33,495 nt of DNA from Choristocarpus tenellus KU-1152. Taxonomy: Eukaryota; Phaeophyceae. The DNA lies in contig CAXNAD020000061.1 of NCBI GenBank assembly GCA_964200185.2, positions 1 through 33,495 on the forward strand. Direction: 5' to 3'. Numbering within the stretch: position 1 is the stretch's first letter; each line of letters opens with the position of its first letter. The translations under genes were made by a program, and so were the position numbers. The notes beneath the pieces were generated by a model. It ran no database searches, had not been told where the DNA came from, and saw nothing but the letters and a program-made list of their open reading frames with translations. Positions 12,301-26,000 of the stretch are shown here, piece by piece.

Positions 12301-14008
12301 GTTGGCTTCTGACATGGTGTGTATGCTAGAAAGGTGGGAAGGGGAAATGGGTGGGGTATACACATTGCAACAAAAGCATGTTTATGAAGCAAAATGGCCA
12401 TGTCCTCAAAGAATCTTTTCTAAGTATAGGAGAAAGAGATCCGAGGCTTGGGGAACCAGATTGCCCCCCCCGCCCCACCTGTGATGAGGTGCCCTGAGTG
12501 ACCCCAAACCTTGATAGTCTTGCTTGGAGCTGGAGAGGTGAGTAGGACCCCAGAATATAGTGGAACGGTGATTTTTTTTCCAAGATGTTGGAGATTTTCT
12601 CAGAGCAAGTATTGTCGGATTGGAGGCTAAGTATGATGACATGAGAAATATCGCTAATGATACAAGCTAAACCCAACTTACTGTTAATGATTTATAACAC
12701 ATTATACTGTGCCACTGGCCGAATTGCAATTCTAGTCACATCACTCCTTGGAGCAAGAACCTGAAATATATTTCAGGTTTTAGCATTTTTTGTTGGATCC
12801 TTTCGCTGTAACATCACCAGGTAGGTGCCCAGTTGGAGTTTTTTTTTGCTTGGTGGCATTTCCACAAGCACTATCAATAGAACAAGTTATCCACAATGCT
12901 TGATAAAACCAGAGTTCCGATTGAATCCTGTCTGGACTGCTTTCTGGACTCCCTGGGAGGATAAAAATAGTTACGTGGTCCTGAAATAGATGAAAGGGAA
13001 ACAAGAAGTTGGAGATATCTGTTCAGGAGATCGTGTCTTGTTTGACAGATTGCACTCTATTGGGCAATTGCCTACTTTTTGCTCTTAGCTCTCCCTTGGT
13101 ACATTTCCTGGCTCCTTGATTGACAAGGCCAGTAGCACCTGCCCTCAAGGTCTGCGTGGAGGGCATATCACAGTATGACCACAGGCAATTCAGCATTACG
13201 CCTCACAAGTTCCATGCTATGACTTGCTGGGTAGGGGGGGGGCTGAGGAAGAAACTGCCAGACTTGAGTGTACACTTACGAAGACCGACTTCTTGGGTGG
13301 GTTCTTCCTTACATGGGAACCCACTCCAGTATAACAATTATTAAGAAGTGGGTCTTCTTGAGGTCATGCAACATGCTGACCAGGTGCTTCCTCAGCCTTC
13401 CCTCTCCCTTAAGTTGTGAGGTATCACCAGAAGGAGGAATACCTTGTTGCTCTGGATGATACGTTAGTGTTCGCTGCTTTCTTGCGTGCCCCCACCCCGG
13501 TGCCATCGTTCTTTGGGTATCACAGCATTAAACTCATGCAGTGTCATGAGCATCCTTGTAGCTCAGTGCAGTAGACTAGAACTTTTCCGGTTTGGGTTCA
13601 GATTAGTTTGTAAGGTTTGATGTGATTGAGGACAACCACATCTCAATTGTCGAAACATACTGTAGTCAGCAATATTCCAACAAACTGATTAAATTCAGAA
13701 ATATATTTTGTTCTATCCACGCTATTAAATATCTCTATCCTGAACAGTTTCTTTATTATTCTTTGAACTCCAATACAGGGCCGTGCATGACCAATCAGTG
13801 CACTGAGAAATACACTGCCTTGCACTAATTTAGTTATAGCTTAACACTTCAAGTCTATAGCTGTCTTGTTCAGTGGTGGTCTACCAGCTTCTGTCCAAGA
13901 AATGCGTGGGTTCAATCCTGGTTAATGTTGGATTTTTTCTTGGTTTTAGAAGACCATGCTAGCAGACCGGATTGGTCTACTATATTCCTGTATGTCGTCA
14001 AAAAATAA

Positions 14009-14043
<35 letters not shown>

Positions 14044-17000
14044 GGAGCACGTGAATGATGATTGCAAGACTTGGTTGTGGTCAGACAAGGGCTGGAATGG
14101 TTTTGAGGAGGCTAGGTAATGAACGTTTAGATGACTGAACCAAACCGTGAAAAACAAGGAAGGCGCACATGGAGAAGTGTGATGAGTCATAGTGTATCAC
14201 TTTGTATTTAGTGAGAAGTAGTGCATTGTGTAGTACCTCTAAGCACAGGTGTGGGGCTAAGTGGGGTTGAGCTAGGTTCCTAGTCCCAGGCTCAAAGATA
14301 TTATAGTACTACATTGTGATAGCAGTAGTAATAATTGTAAATTGTAATAGGTCATGCCATCCCATGTCCTCTGTGCAGGCCCTGCGGGTGCCATTGTGAG
14401 GGCTTCTGACCATGCCCATAGTGATGTTGAGAGATAATTGAGATGAGAGGTAGCTTTGAGAACCTCTTCACAGTTGGGGGGGTTGGGGGGGGCTCTGATA
14501 CCAAGTTCTCATGCTTTTTAGCAAGTCTTGGGCACCTTGGCTAGGAGCAGTAAATTGTAAGTAGTTGATTTATTCCATGAAAGTGTGATCTGGTCTCCTC
14601 TGCCTTAATGAAATATCAATAATCCCTGGGATAGCATGTTTGCATGCACTTCACACCGCTGTTCTCCTACTGGCTGGTAATTTGTGTTGGGAGGTGTTCT
14701 GTCAGAGATGCAAGTAATTGGGCATAGGCTGAGGGCATGCATTGGAACCACACAGTCAGTGTTGTTTGATTTTGATGAAGTTTTTTTGATTGAGCGAAAG
14801 TGTGGATGAATGTTAGTCTCAAGGATCCCAGATGAAGCTACCTGCATTTCCTAGGGTAGTACTCTGAGGTGGGGTCACTAAATATGGTCCTATCCCAGTA
14901 CAAAGCCAATACGATGCTCTAGTTCTTCAAATTATGTCAAGAAAAACTAGAGCAATCTGATAGAATTTCTTTTGATGAACTGCCCTCCATTTAGCCTCTT
15001 GAAATTTGTCGGTGGAATATTTCTATGGCATCATTGCCATTTGACAATCATAGGCACCTAAGTTTCAGGTGCCTAAGTTGTTTTGAGCAATGGGATTGCT
15101 CCTTCCAAACATTGAACCAATAAGAAGATGCCCTCCTTTTTGTATCTCATTGTCAAATTGTCTTTAATTATACTTTTTTCCCAATATAGCTAGTGAATTG
15201 GAGCTTTTAAAAAAATTCTGTTACATTTTTTTTTGGGGGGGGGCATGTACTTCCAAGTATGAATTGTGTTGGAACCGTATACAGGCCAAGTTTTGCAAGT
15301 GCCATTCTACCCTCTCCCCCTTTTCCCACCTCATCCAATCTTTCTCATTATCAGACTCGGTCTGGAGGGTATTTTTGATCATGCACCCCTTCTCAGCATT
15401 CACTGTCTAATCGCCCTACCCGCCTCCCCTCTTATCCTTTGCACAAATGCACCAATGGATTGCATGGACCTTTCTTTATACCATCTACAGATGGCGGCGC
15501 TAGTACAGTGGCACTGTGATACAATTGGAATGGCATCTGTTAGCATCATCCCTCCGCAGATGTCGGCTTCGCCCTGGAATGATCCGACCAAAAATCCTTT
15601 CGAGGTATTTTGTTAAAAACAAACGAAGTTACTGTACCCGCTTAGAATCAAGTCAAGATTTCGGTTTTGGATGGACTAATTAAACAATTTTAAATTGAAA
15701 AACGCAGACATTATTTTGTTTTCAACTGAATTTTTTTTAGTGCAGGGGATACACAGGGCGGAATCTGTGTGTGTGTGTGTTGTGTGTTGTGTATATGTCA
15801 AAAATGTTGATGAGTTGCCATAATTGTGGAATGTTGTCTTTGAGTAGAAGATTTGGCGTAGAGACAATTCACTCTCAAGTGTCCCCTTCCCCTCCTTGCA
15901 CCTACCGTCTTCCCTCTCTCTTGTCAGACCACTGGGTCCATACGAGACCGTGGTATGTTGGCAGTACCCCTTGCGTTTGATGGTGAAGACGGTGTGTCTA
16001 ACAACCCGTACATTGACTGGCTATGTGTGGAGGATTGCAATACTGGAAGGCACCTCCCAGATGAAACGGACCAGCAGTGTGTTGAGCGTGTACACTTCTG
16101 TAGGGTGAGAGGAGGAAGGCGTTCTTTGTAGTGTGGATGAAACCGTGTGAGGTATAGTGCAGATGTTTCATGTAGCTGTATGAAAATATGAAGTGTATAT
16201 ATGCCTACATAGGATCTACGTCTTACTTAGGTAGGATGTAGTGGAGAGGGAAGAAATTTTGGTGTACATTTTTTGTCATGCATTCTTGACATTTTTTTCT
16301 TTCTCGTGCGTATTTATCTTTTTTCTAATTTTTCTGCATTTTATGAGTATTTTTTTTTAGTTGAGGAAATTATATCCAATATGGCACCCATGCAATTATT
16401 GTGTGTACATAACATGCTTGCCAATCATTCTTTTTTCCTTTTCAGGTGAGTCATAAGACATGCAGATTCTACTTTCCTCTCGAGAGACTCAAGATGACCC
16501 TGGGGGAGTACCTCAACAGATGTGAAGAGAATGGAACGGTGAGTTGGTGTGTGTACTGCGTGTTTGTGTTCCTGGATGTTGTTGATCTCTTTTGTAAGTG
16601 GAAAGTGTGAAGGTTTGTGTGTTGGTGCCACCTAACACAGATAGGAGTACTTTGATTGATTACTTTGCTTTGTTTTCTGCCCCATGTCTCAATCCTTTCC
16701 CTCTCCCTCATTCACTGCCCTGTGTTGTCCTTGGCAGGGTCCTTATGCAGGCCTTCCTGCCGAAGAACTCACGCGCCATGATGTTGGGAAGATGGGCCGT
16801 ACCAAGGATGTGCTCGCGGTGAGTGTGCATACATGCATCCCTGAGTATACTGTCTTGTATTCTCAAAGTACATTTGGTGCGAACACATCTGCTGCCGAAA
16901 ATACAACCAGCATCAGACCTGACCCTATTTTTTGTGTCCCAAAATTGTGCTTGGAAAGAGTAGACAACAGCGTTCGCATAATTAGTCAGCTAAATACTCG

Positions 17001-20000
17001 AAAAATAAGAACATGTGCGTACATATTAAGACGGTGCTACTACTACACTTTATGAGAGTTCTTATAGTTATGTTCTCTTCACTGTGGTGGCTTTGCAGTT
17101 TTTACGATTGTGTGTGTATGATACTGATTAGTGTGTGTGATTCATTTTTATTGCTGTTTTTTGTATCTTATTGTCGTTATCAGTGCCTATTTTTCAGTTT
17201 ACCCTGTGTAAAGTTCTTTATGGGAATTAGATGATACAAACCTCATCTATAGGTAGATGATAAATACTGACTGTGAGTCTGTTGTCATTGTTTCCCTCCT
17301 CCCCCTCTCCTATTCCCCCTCCCGTTTTCTAAACCTAACCTCGAACGTGCACTTGTTGAAGGTGGGTCACGGGTGCAGCAAGCCTGACTATGAAGCTGGC
17401 TACAAGGAAAGACATCTCCTCCTTTGTGTCCCTGCACCTGCACTGCGGCACTCGTTTGCACAACACCTCATCAGAGGGGAGAGAGAGATGGATCCTGATG
17501 CGGGGATGAGAGGGAGGGTGCGCCTGAAGGATGACTTGTTGCAGGCAGAGGCAGCAGCGAAGGTGGATAAAGCAGCCGGTGGAGAGGATGGTGCTGATGG
17601 TGATGTTGTTATTGCTGGTTCAGATTCTGCTACCAAGGTGCAATGTTTGGAATGTTGAGTAGTTGAAAGTTTTTTTTGAAAGGCGTTTTCATCAGACTGT
17701 GATGTACTGTTTTTATGTGTAGGCTTGAAGGTATAGGTATGTAGTTACTTTAATAAGGGTTAAAATGATGGGGTACGACATTAGGTTTTGTTTTCTTTTC
17801 ATCTAGAGTAAGATGTGTATACATGAACATACACAAGTTACCTTCTGTACTGAATATGTACTGAATATGTAGTATTATAGTATAGGGTGAGAACTATGTA
17901 AGGTGAGATGTCTAGAGTGCTAGGATGTATTGGTTGTCAAATCTGTCTTGATGCCTGTTTTTGATGTGGAATTATTGAGACAAACAAGCTGTACTGTATA
18001 TTCTAGTGATTGAAAACATATGAAAAGAGTTCACTCTCTTTACGAGTATGTATACACATGGTCAGAGCTGTATATAGTGAGTGTTTGAAGTTGCTATGGT
18101 ATATACAGTCCTGTCATGATTTTGTGGATTAATTGACAACCTCCGTTCTGTTGCCATTGTTGTGAGTGCTGTGGTGATTGCATTGAGCAAATGGGAAAGT
18201 GGAGTGTTTAAATTGGTATTTTGACCTGAAGTATAAGGCGAAGTCATTGTTGTAGTCCCATCACCAGTTTCCTTCACAGTCGCAGCATACAACCCACTCT
18301 TCCACTGCTCTGTTTTATACCCAGGCAAACTTGACGATCACTTGGAGCGTAGCAGAACTATGCTATTAGACTTAGCTGCAAAGGTAGTTGTCAATCAATA
18401 ATTATCATCGTATTGTGACTGCAACTGCCGATTACAATCATTCAGAGTAGTTTAGTTGGGCAAAATAAACCCCAACAGGGTGTAAAGAAAGAAAAATAGT
18501 TACACGGCAGTGTAACTATTTTTCTGTGGGAAACAACAGTAAGTGTAAAAAATTTCCTTGGTGTGGCACTTGAAAAGCACAACACTGCTCTGTAATGTTC
18601 TGGTGATAAATGTGCACAGCTCCAAGTCTATCCCTCTGTACAGCCTTTTCCCTAACCCTATCTTTTGGCATAATCCCAATACTCACTGTTGCACAGCCCA
18701 TGGAATTGGAGGATGAGGGGGATGCCTCCACAGATAGTAAGGTCAAGGCCAATGTCAACAAGTCCAATGAGGGGGAAGGGGAGGGGGGGGACGAAGGGGA
18801 GGAGGAGGGGGGGTTTCAGGGAGTGGCCATGCTCAAGCACAACGACCATCGACCTGGTCGTGGTCAGCCCGTCCTGCTGATAGAGCAGTATTGCCAGCCC
18901 ATATGCATGAGTCGTCTCGTGTTTGTCAGTGTCCTGCATGTGAGAGAAAGGGTCCAAGAGGGATGGGAATCAGGAAGCAAATGATTCTTATAACATAGCC
19001 ATATCATATCCAAGACAACGTAGTAGTCAACACTAGCACTGCCCTGGAGTTGATCTTATTCAGCCCATAACATTTGTCACCAGAACAGCATTTGGGGTCC
19101 AGGTGCTGCGTAGTATCCATTCTCTAGAATTGCTTTGTATATAGTGCTACAGTGTTCATTAAAGTGCTTACATCCTGCTGGTGGTGTAGCCATACTTACT
19201 GGTGTGCAGGTTTTCATGCAGGAGGAGATAAGATACAATTTGGATTCATGCAGTCAATATTTGTGTTGCTGTCAGCCTCTGACATCCCCTCCCTTATCAC
19301 TTTCCCCTGTCTGTCTGCCTCCTTCCTCCTCTCTCTTCTCCAAAAAAGGCCGTTCCTCGCATGTTTGACTTGGAACGTCAGCTCCTGTGCAGCACTCTGC
19401 ATAAGTCTCTCTTTCGGCCCGCACTTGAGGCTGGTGGGTATACCGGCTTTGAGAGTCCAGCTCTTGACTTGAACTACATCACAGGGAGTACTGGTGCCAA
19501 TTGTGCTGAGAGTGGTGCAGGAGTTAGGAGTGTGGGGGGGGATGAACCAGTTGGTAAGTGTGATAATGGTGGTGATTCCTCTATGGATGTTGGTCAGGAC
19601 ACCAGTGGGGCTGGGTTGGAGGAGGGCCCATGCAAGTTTGCTATTGCGTTACCTGAAGGGTTGAAGGATGCGAACAATGATGGAAAGCTTACAGCGGCAC
19701 GGGGCCTGATTCGGGGGAGGGGCGGCAGTGAGAGTGGTGTGAGTGAGGGGCTGGACACTGTGGCCCTGCTGGACTGTTCGCTCAGAAGGTGTGGGGGGAT
19801 GGGGGAGGTGGTGTGTGACTAGTTGACATTTTGGAGTACTACTGTAGATGTATTTGCAGACCTCTGTATGTAGTGAGGTATATTTCCAAGTATATGCATG
19901 TAGATCATATTTTGATATTTTTATTGATTTAGGTGTTGGGGTTGGGAATGGAGGATAGTAGTTATGGTTGATTTGTGGGATACTCCCACAGTAGTTTACA

Positions 20001-23000
20001 CAGCATAAAATAGCTTGTGATAGGTATGGAAGGTAACTTGATGCTTCTCATGTTGTCAATACCTGACCCCTGTTTTCATATTGTATGAACAGTTTGTGAT
20101 TATAGAAAATTGATGTCCATGACCTTTTTTAAGGTGGCAATGTACAACTGTGTATGTTATGTTGCCCCCTCCCCCCCCCTCCCCTGCTTCCCAATGCTGA
20201 GCAATGCCAACAATGTGACATCTTATTTGGAGTAACGATCAGACCAATTGAATAGACATGGTGAGCTGATACAATGAGTAGCACTGCGATCTTCTCTATC
20301 CCCTGATTCATGACATTACTAGACCTCATAGGAAAAGAGGTACATGCCAGGACAAGCTTCTACCCTTCTCCCTCTTCCTCATTCCCTTTGGCCGTGTGTC
20401 TTTGCTCTTTGTATGCAAAGACCAATGAATGAAAGACTGGAGACATTGGGAGATGCCTGGCTAAATTACTATGCGGCATTGGTGGTGTTTCAGGTGCTTG
20501 AATGGGATTGGGGTTATAATTCATGGTTGTTCAGGGTTAGGGATTGACTCTGGCCCTGAATCTCACTCTTACCACTAATAGACTACAAAAATACTGAAGG
20601 CTAATCTGACCAACAAACCTAAGAATTATTTGAATGGCTTAGTTTGATTACTTTAATATATGTTTGTGTGTTTTATCAACTCTTTTTGAAGTCTGTATCA
20701 ACTTGATCTTTACTGGGATCGATTTTTTTAATATTGTATATGCTGCTGCTTTTAAAGCCTTTGGTTGATAATATAGTTATCGCAACCTCTGCTCAAGAAG
20801 TTTTGATTGTCTCTTCCGGAGAATCTTGGTTAGGTTTGACAATAAACCTGACATTGGCAAGAAAAATAATGCAATAATTGCTTCTGTATTTCACATACGT
20901 TTCTTGAAGGTGATGCCAGTGATGAGGGAGGAGGGGATGATGACGATATTCCGCAAGAACATTGTTTCCAATGCACGCCTCATCAAGTGTGCTGAGAGGA
21001 GGGGTCTGCAGGTAGGCTCTATGGTGTAGCACATTATTATTACCACTGTATTGTTGTATTGTAATGTGCTGTATTGTATTGTATTGGCCATTGATGTCAT
21101 TGTTGTTGTGCTTCGAGAAGTTTTGTTTTCTGTAATTTACGGAACAGAACTGGCCTAATGCCGTTTCTACTGCAGCTAGAGCAATTTCCGAAACAGAGGC
21201 ATTGAATGCTTCGTTCCCAGCTAAGAAATAGAAGAAGAGGGCTTGGTTGGAAGTCCTGATCTCAACTCGACTCCGGCGAGATTGAACCTTGTCTTTTGGT
21301 ACCCAAAGTCAAACCCTTGTGTTGCACTTCATGGAACTACCTGCAGTACTACATTGTTAGCCCTAACCCTAAGTTCAGCACCCTAACACTACAGTAACTA
21401 ATTGTGTTGGTTACCCTCGCTCTCTCCCTTTTTGTCTCCAGGAATTCATGTACCCCCCACGTTGTATCCTAGGCACGCCTTTTATGACATGGGTGCCATC
21501 TCTGCTACCAGCACCACCTCCGGTGATGATCAACCGGAAGACCATTGCGGATGTGGTGGAGGCTATGCTTGGGTGAGGGGGGGGGAGGGGGCGGGAGGGG
21601 CGTTCGGGATTAGGATCAAGTCTAGTGGTAGGGCAGGCTGGTGGTTCACAGAGATAGTGCGTAGATAGGAAGACTTTGCTTCCCCCTGCAAGTAAGTGCT
21701 GTTGCAATACAATGCTAATGTTAGTCCAAGAACAATCGGAAATGTAAAAAAAAAAACTAGGAGTCAATCGTCACTTGATACATACTATGTATTTACGTTG
21801 CGTATCTCTTCATTTTTGCTCCATTTTTAAATTGTCCCTTTTTTTTGTTTTCATATCCTCTCTGTTGCTCGCATCTGTTCGTAATATCTTGCATGCCTCT
21901 TTGTCTGTTATAAAAAAAAAGGGCATGCCTGGTGGTTGGAGGGAACAGGAGTGCATCCTGTATGATGGAGTGGCTGGGGCTTCCCACGCTAGATTCAACA
22001 AGACAAGCGTTAACCCCCAGTCCTGCCATGGCTCCTGCCTCTTCTAATTCCTCAGGGGGTGAGTGTTATCCTTGACCTAGAACTTTTGCAATTGCATTGT
22101 TAAGAAAGAATTGGATTTACTTTGCAAGGGGTGTGGTGCTGCCATAGCCCTTCCAACCACCAACCCGTATAGTACTTTTTTTTTGTACTATAATGTAGGG
22201 GGCTTTTAGTTTGGCAAGATTGAATCAGGGTGTTGGATGTGAGGAATGGTATAGAGCTTATATATCTAATCCTTTTTAGATTTGTACTAGAGGATATTAA
22301 CACGTTGATGATTGGGCCATGGCTACTATTTGTTGATAATCTTCGCAACAAGTAACCAAGGTGTAGAGAAACTGAGAAGACAGATTAGAAAGCATTACTT
22401 GTAGCTATAAAGAGGTATTGGTGTAGATGTTCCATACCATGCAGGCAGGGTTGTAGTTTGTGCTGGGTGAACATTTTGTGTTGCGCAGAGGTATTGTGAG
22501 GGAAAGACCGGTCAGGGGTTTGAGTTATGTTTTAAATATTACTTGAGTATATCGAACACCTTCGTTTTGAGCATATCCCAAATATTTTTTAAAGAATTTC
22601 ACATCACCCTTCCACCCTTTAAAGGCCTCAGTCTCTCGAAACTGAAAGGAGATAGAAGCGCCGCCTCTATCACACCCAACCTCCCCCTGAGACATTTATT
22701 TATCACTGAAATGTATTACATGATTTGCTCTTCTCCTCATTCCACACTCAGACACCAAGGGGAGCATCACTGGACATGAGCAAGGGGCACACACTGCTAA
22801 TGGCGCTAATGGTGAGGTTGTTTGTGACATGGAAGGCAGTGACGATGTGACCGCTGTAGAGGCTGAGTCTGTAGCGAATGGAGGTGGATCTGTAGCTTCT
22901 AATGGGGTGTTGGAAGGGAAGAGGTCCAAAAATGAGCCTGTTGATGGGGACATCTATGGGAATGCCAAGGGTATAGTGTGTGGACTTACTGCGACGAAAG

Positions 23001-26000
23001 CCACAGACGGTATGGTTAATGGAGGGGAGGGGAGGGGGGAAGGTGTGGTAAGCAAATGTGCTAATGGGAACGGGAGTCCTGTCATGAACGGACACAGTGC
23101 TGGAGATGGCCATGATACAACAATCAGTGGAGGGGTAAACAGTTTTAATGGGAAGGAGGACAAAGCGGTCAGGACTGGGAACATGGAGGATATTGTGAAG
23201 GGGAAGGGGAATAGCTTGGTTGTGAATGAAAAGCAAGTTGAGGTTTCCGGTATTGGGAATAATTTAGCTGTGAAGGGGAAGAAGGGCGACCAATCGGGAG
23301 CTCTGAAGGCAGAGATTGGTGACGAGGGGCATGACAAGGCGGTGGGTAGTGGTGGGGAGGACAAGAAGCGAAAAGAGAATGAGATGTCCAGCTCTAGCTT
23401 GTCTGATGATGAGCTTCGAGTTGCGGAGGATGGGGCACCTGTTGTGGAAGGGGTGGAAGGGGGGGATGGAGTGGGAGTGGTACTTAATTCTGTGGAGCCT
23501 CTTTGCAAACGCCTTCGTAACCTATCAGGCGGTGTCTCCTCTCCACCAGAGTCAGGGTCGATCAAGGAAGCACAGGGGGGAGGAAGGGAAGATATGGTTG
23601 TGGAGAATGAGGTTCATGAAAAGGTGAGTGTGTGTTTTGTTAGGGCCAGGAGCAGGGAGATGGCGATTTATTGTTCGTACTTTCTCCTGTTATTGGCGAG
23701 TGTATTTTTGTGAGGACTATTGCAAATCTTCATTCACGTACCTGAAGTTGTAGGGTAGAGAATCAGCTCACCTTAGCTGCTATGTTGAATGTTTGGTAAG
23801 GGTGTCTCTCTGTGATGGTAAAGTCAATTGACCCCAGTTTTGAATGACAAGTTCTTCCAAGCATTCATTCGTGTAGGCCAAGGATGTAATCCATGATATA
23901 TAGCCTATGTCTAGAGGTGTTCAGGGGTCAATGGAAGAGGCACCTGGTTCTCCACTATCCTCAGCCCCTCCCCATCCCCTGCCCCATGATGTTGAATGTC
24001 TGCAGGAATGTGCTAGTGGTTTTGATTCTAAGGAAGGTGTCAATGGTTTCAATGGAGTAAGCACCCTCAAAACAGCCACCGTGACAAACAGTTGTGAGCA
24101 TAAGGGGATTGCTGGTGTGGAAGGAGGCAACAGTGTTAAGATAGCTGTTATTGCTGGAGGTGATAGCAATGACGTAGACATGGATGCCGGTGTTGCTAAT
24201 GGCATGGGTTCAACTGATCGCTCACGTGTTGACAAGGAGAAGGAGCTGGAAGAGAGGTGGGTGATGCAGGGGCAATGTATCTTGTTGTACTGGTTTGGTT
24301 TGAGTATGTGGACTATATGTGGCTATTGTATTGGCATCTATGTTAATTTTTGTAATGTATCTCCCCTAACATGTCAAACAGGTGCAATCCTTCAAATCAT
24401 GCAGGAGAAGTAGAAGATCCGGATAGGCCTTGGGTATGGGCTCCCCCATCTTACCTCACAGAGAGCAACACGGCAGTTAGTGAGAAGACTAGAGGGGAGG
24501 AAGGGTCTAGAACATGGTGGCCTATTCCCCAGGAGAAGCTGATGAGGGTGGAGAAGCTAGCTGAGAGGGGTGTGATTCCTAAAGTAGGTAGATATCAAAG
24601 GGAGGGCGGGTGGGATGTGGGGGTAGTGGGGTAGACTATTCACAGTTCCATGTTGAATTGTTCAATTTTCAGAAAATGGTTTAAATGCTGTCTTCACAAC
24701 GCGATTTTTCCAGTTATGATGTATATTTGTTTGTGGTTACGTTTTTTACATTATCATGGTGCTGGTACTGCTGTACAATACTGTTTAGGTCTGTATGTAA
24801 GGGATTGGTGTAACATAGGTGTAGGGTTAGAATCAGGGTTAATGTCAGGGTTAATAGTGTATTTTAGAAGCATGTAGTAGGGGCTTGGGCTTAGGGATGT
24901 TGTAAACTAGGCAATATGTTTCGTATTACGTTGGTTATCAGGTTCAAGCTTGTATTGTTCCATGATGATAAACGCCCATGAATGTACCTTAGTGAGGATA
25001 TTTTTGTAGTTGTACTGAGCTGTGTGTTGCTGGTACAGTTGGTTGCTGTTTACCTGTTGTGCCTACAGGGGGAATTATAAGTATGCTTGAATGCACATAC
25101 AGGAATATATATGTGCATAATTATCTGTATACAGTGGGTGAGGGTTAGGTTATTCTTCCAGGTACCAAGTGTATAAATGTGTAGAGCATGCATGACCTTC
25201 GGTATCGTCCATTCCTAACATTGTTTGCTCACTCCTACATATGATGAGCGTTTGCGGGGATTTGGTAAATACTCCTGAGGGGAGCAATTTTACCCCCCAC
25301 CCATGACCACCCTGGTGCTCTATATCCTCCCGCTCCCTGATTGGCGTTAGGTGTTTGTGACACGAAAGCATCGCCCCAACCGTAAGATGATGGGTCATGT
25401 CCAAAGAGTGGAACGATCCTTAGGGTATCGCTTCATACATCCATGGTTGTGCGTCCAGGCTACCACGCACCCTTCATGGACTATGTTTGACCAGGCAAGT
25501 TTTTTTTTGGTGTTGCAACTTTTTCTCATATCTCTTTCTCATCATCCCCTGCCTCGCCCTTGCATTCGCAAGTAGTGGGTATTGTTTTCCGCTTGAATAT
25601 GTAACATACATGCCCCACAGTTCAGCAACTCTTTGCACTGCTCTGTGGCGATCTGGTGTTTTCTGTGAGGCAGAGGTGGAACAGTGTGGAAAATGATTCT
25701 AAGAAGGATGGGTGGGATGATGGCAGTGAAGGCGACAGTGATGGGATCGGTGAAGAGATTGTCCTCAAGACAGACAAGAAAAAACTGCCTGCGCAAGGTC
25801 TGGAAGTCCCCCTTTTTTTATTACTGTACTGTGTTGTGTGTGTGTTCCCCTCCATTGCTATTACTTATTGTGGCACTCTGTCCTCACTGAATTGTAGTGT
25901 ACTTTAGTTCAACACTGCTGTTTACAATCAAGAAAAGTGGCCCTGGATTTGTCCAAAAGGAAATGTTTTATAGTTTCCATCAATAGAAGAGATGATCTCT

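Larger units (their letters stand above)
12094..15490 (+). other. Intron about 3.4 kb with SINE-like and foldback sequences
   Basis: Starts with TG/TGG microsatellite (12198-12233). It then contains a 22-bp palindrome, an inverted-repeat segment (13236-13400), two tRNA-like A/B-box pairs, a (TA)n tail and a 9-bp hairpin. No protein gene is recognised. Confidence 0.75.

Noticed and set aside
13866-13940. Functional tRNA gene
   Set aside because: A and B boxes are present, but the acceptor and T stems do not pair, so it is kept only as a SINE-like candidate.
22954-23565. 203-codon - strand ORF
   Set aside because: Shadow of the low-complexity insert exon U; Pro/Ser-rich and without a domain.
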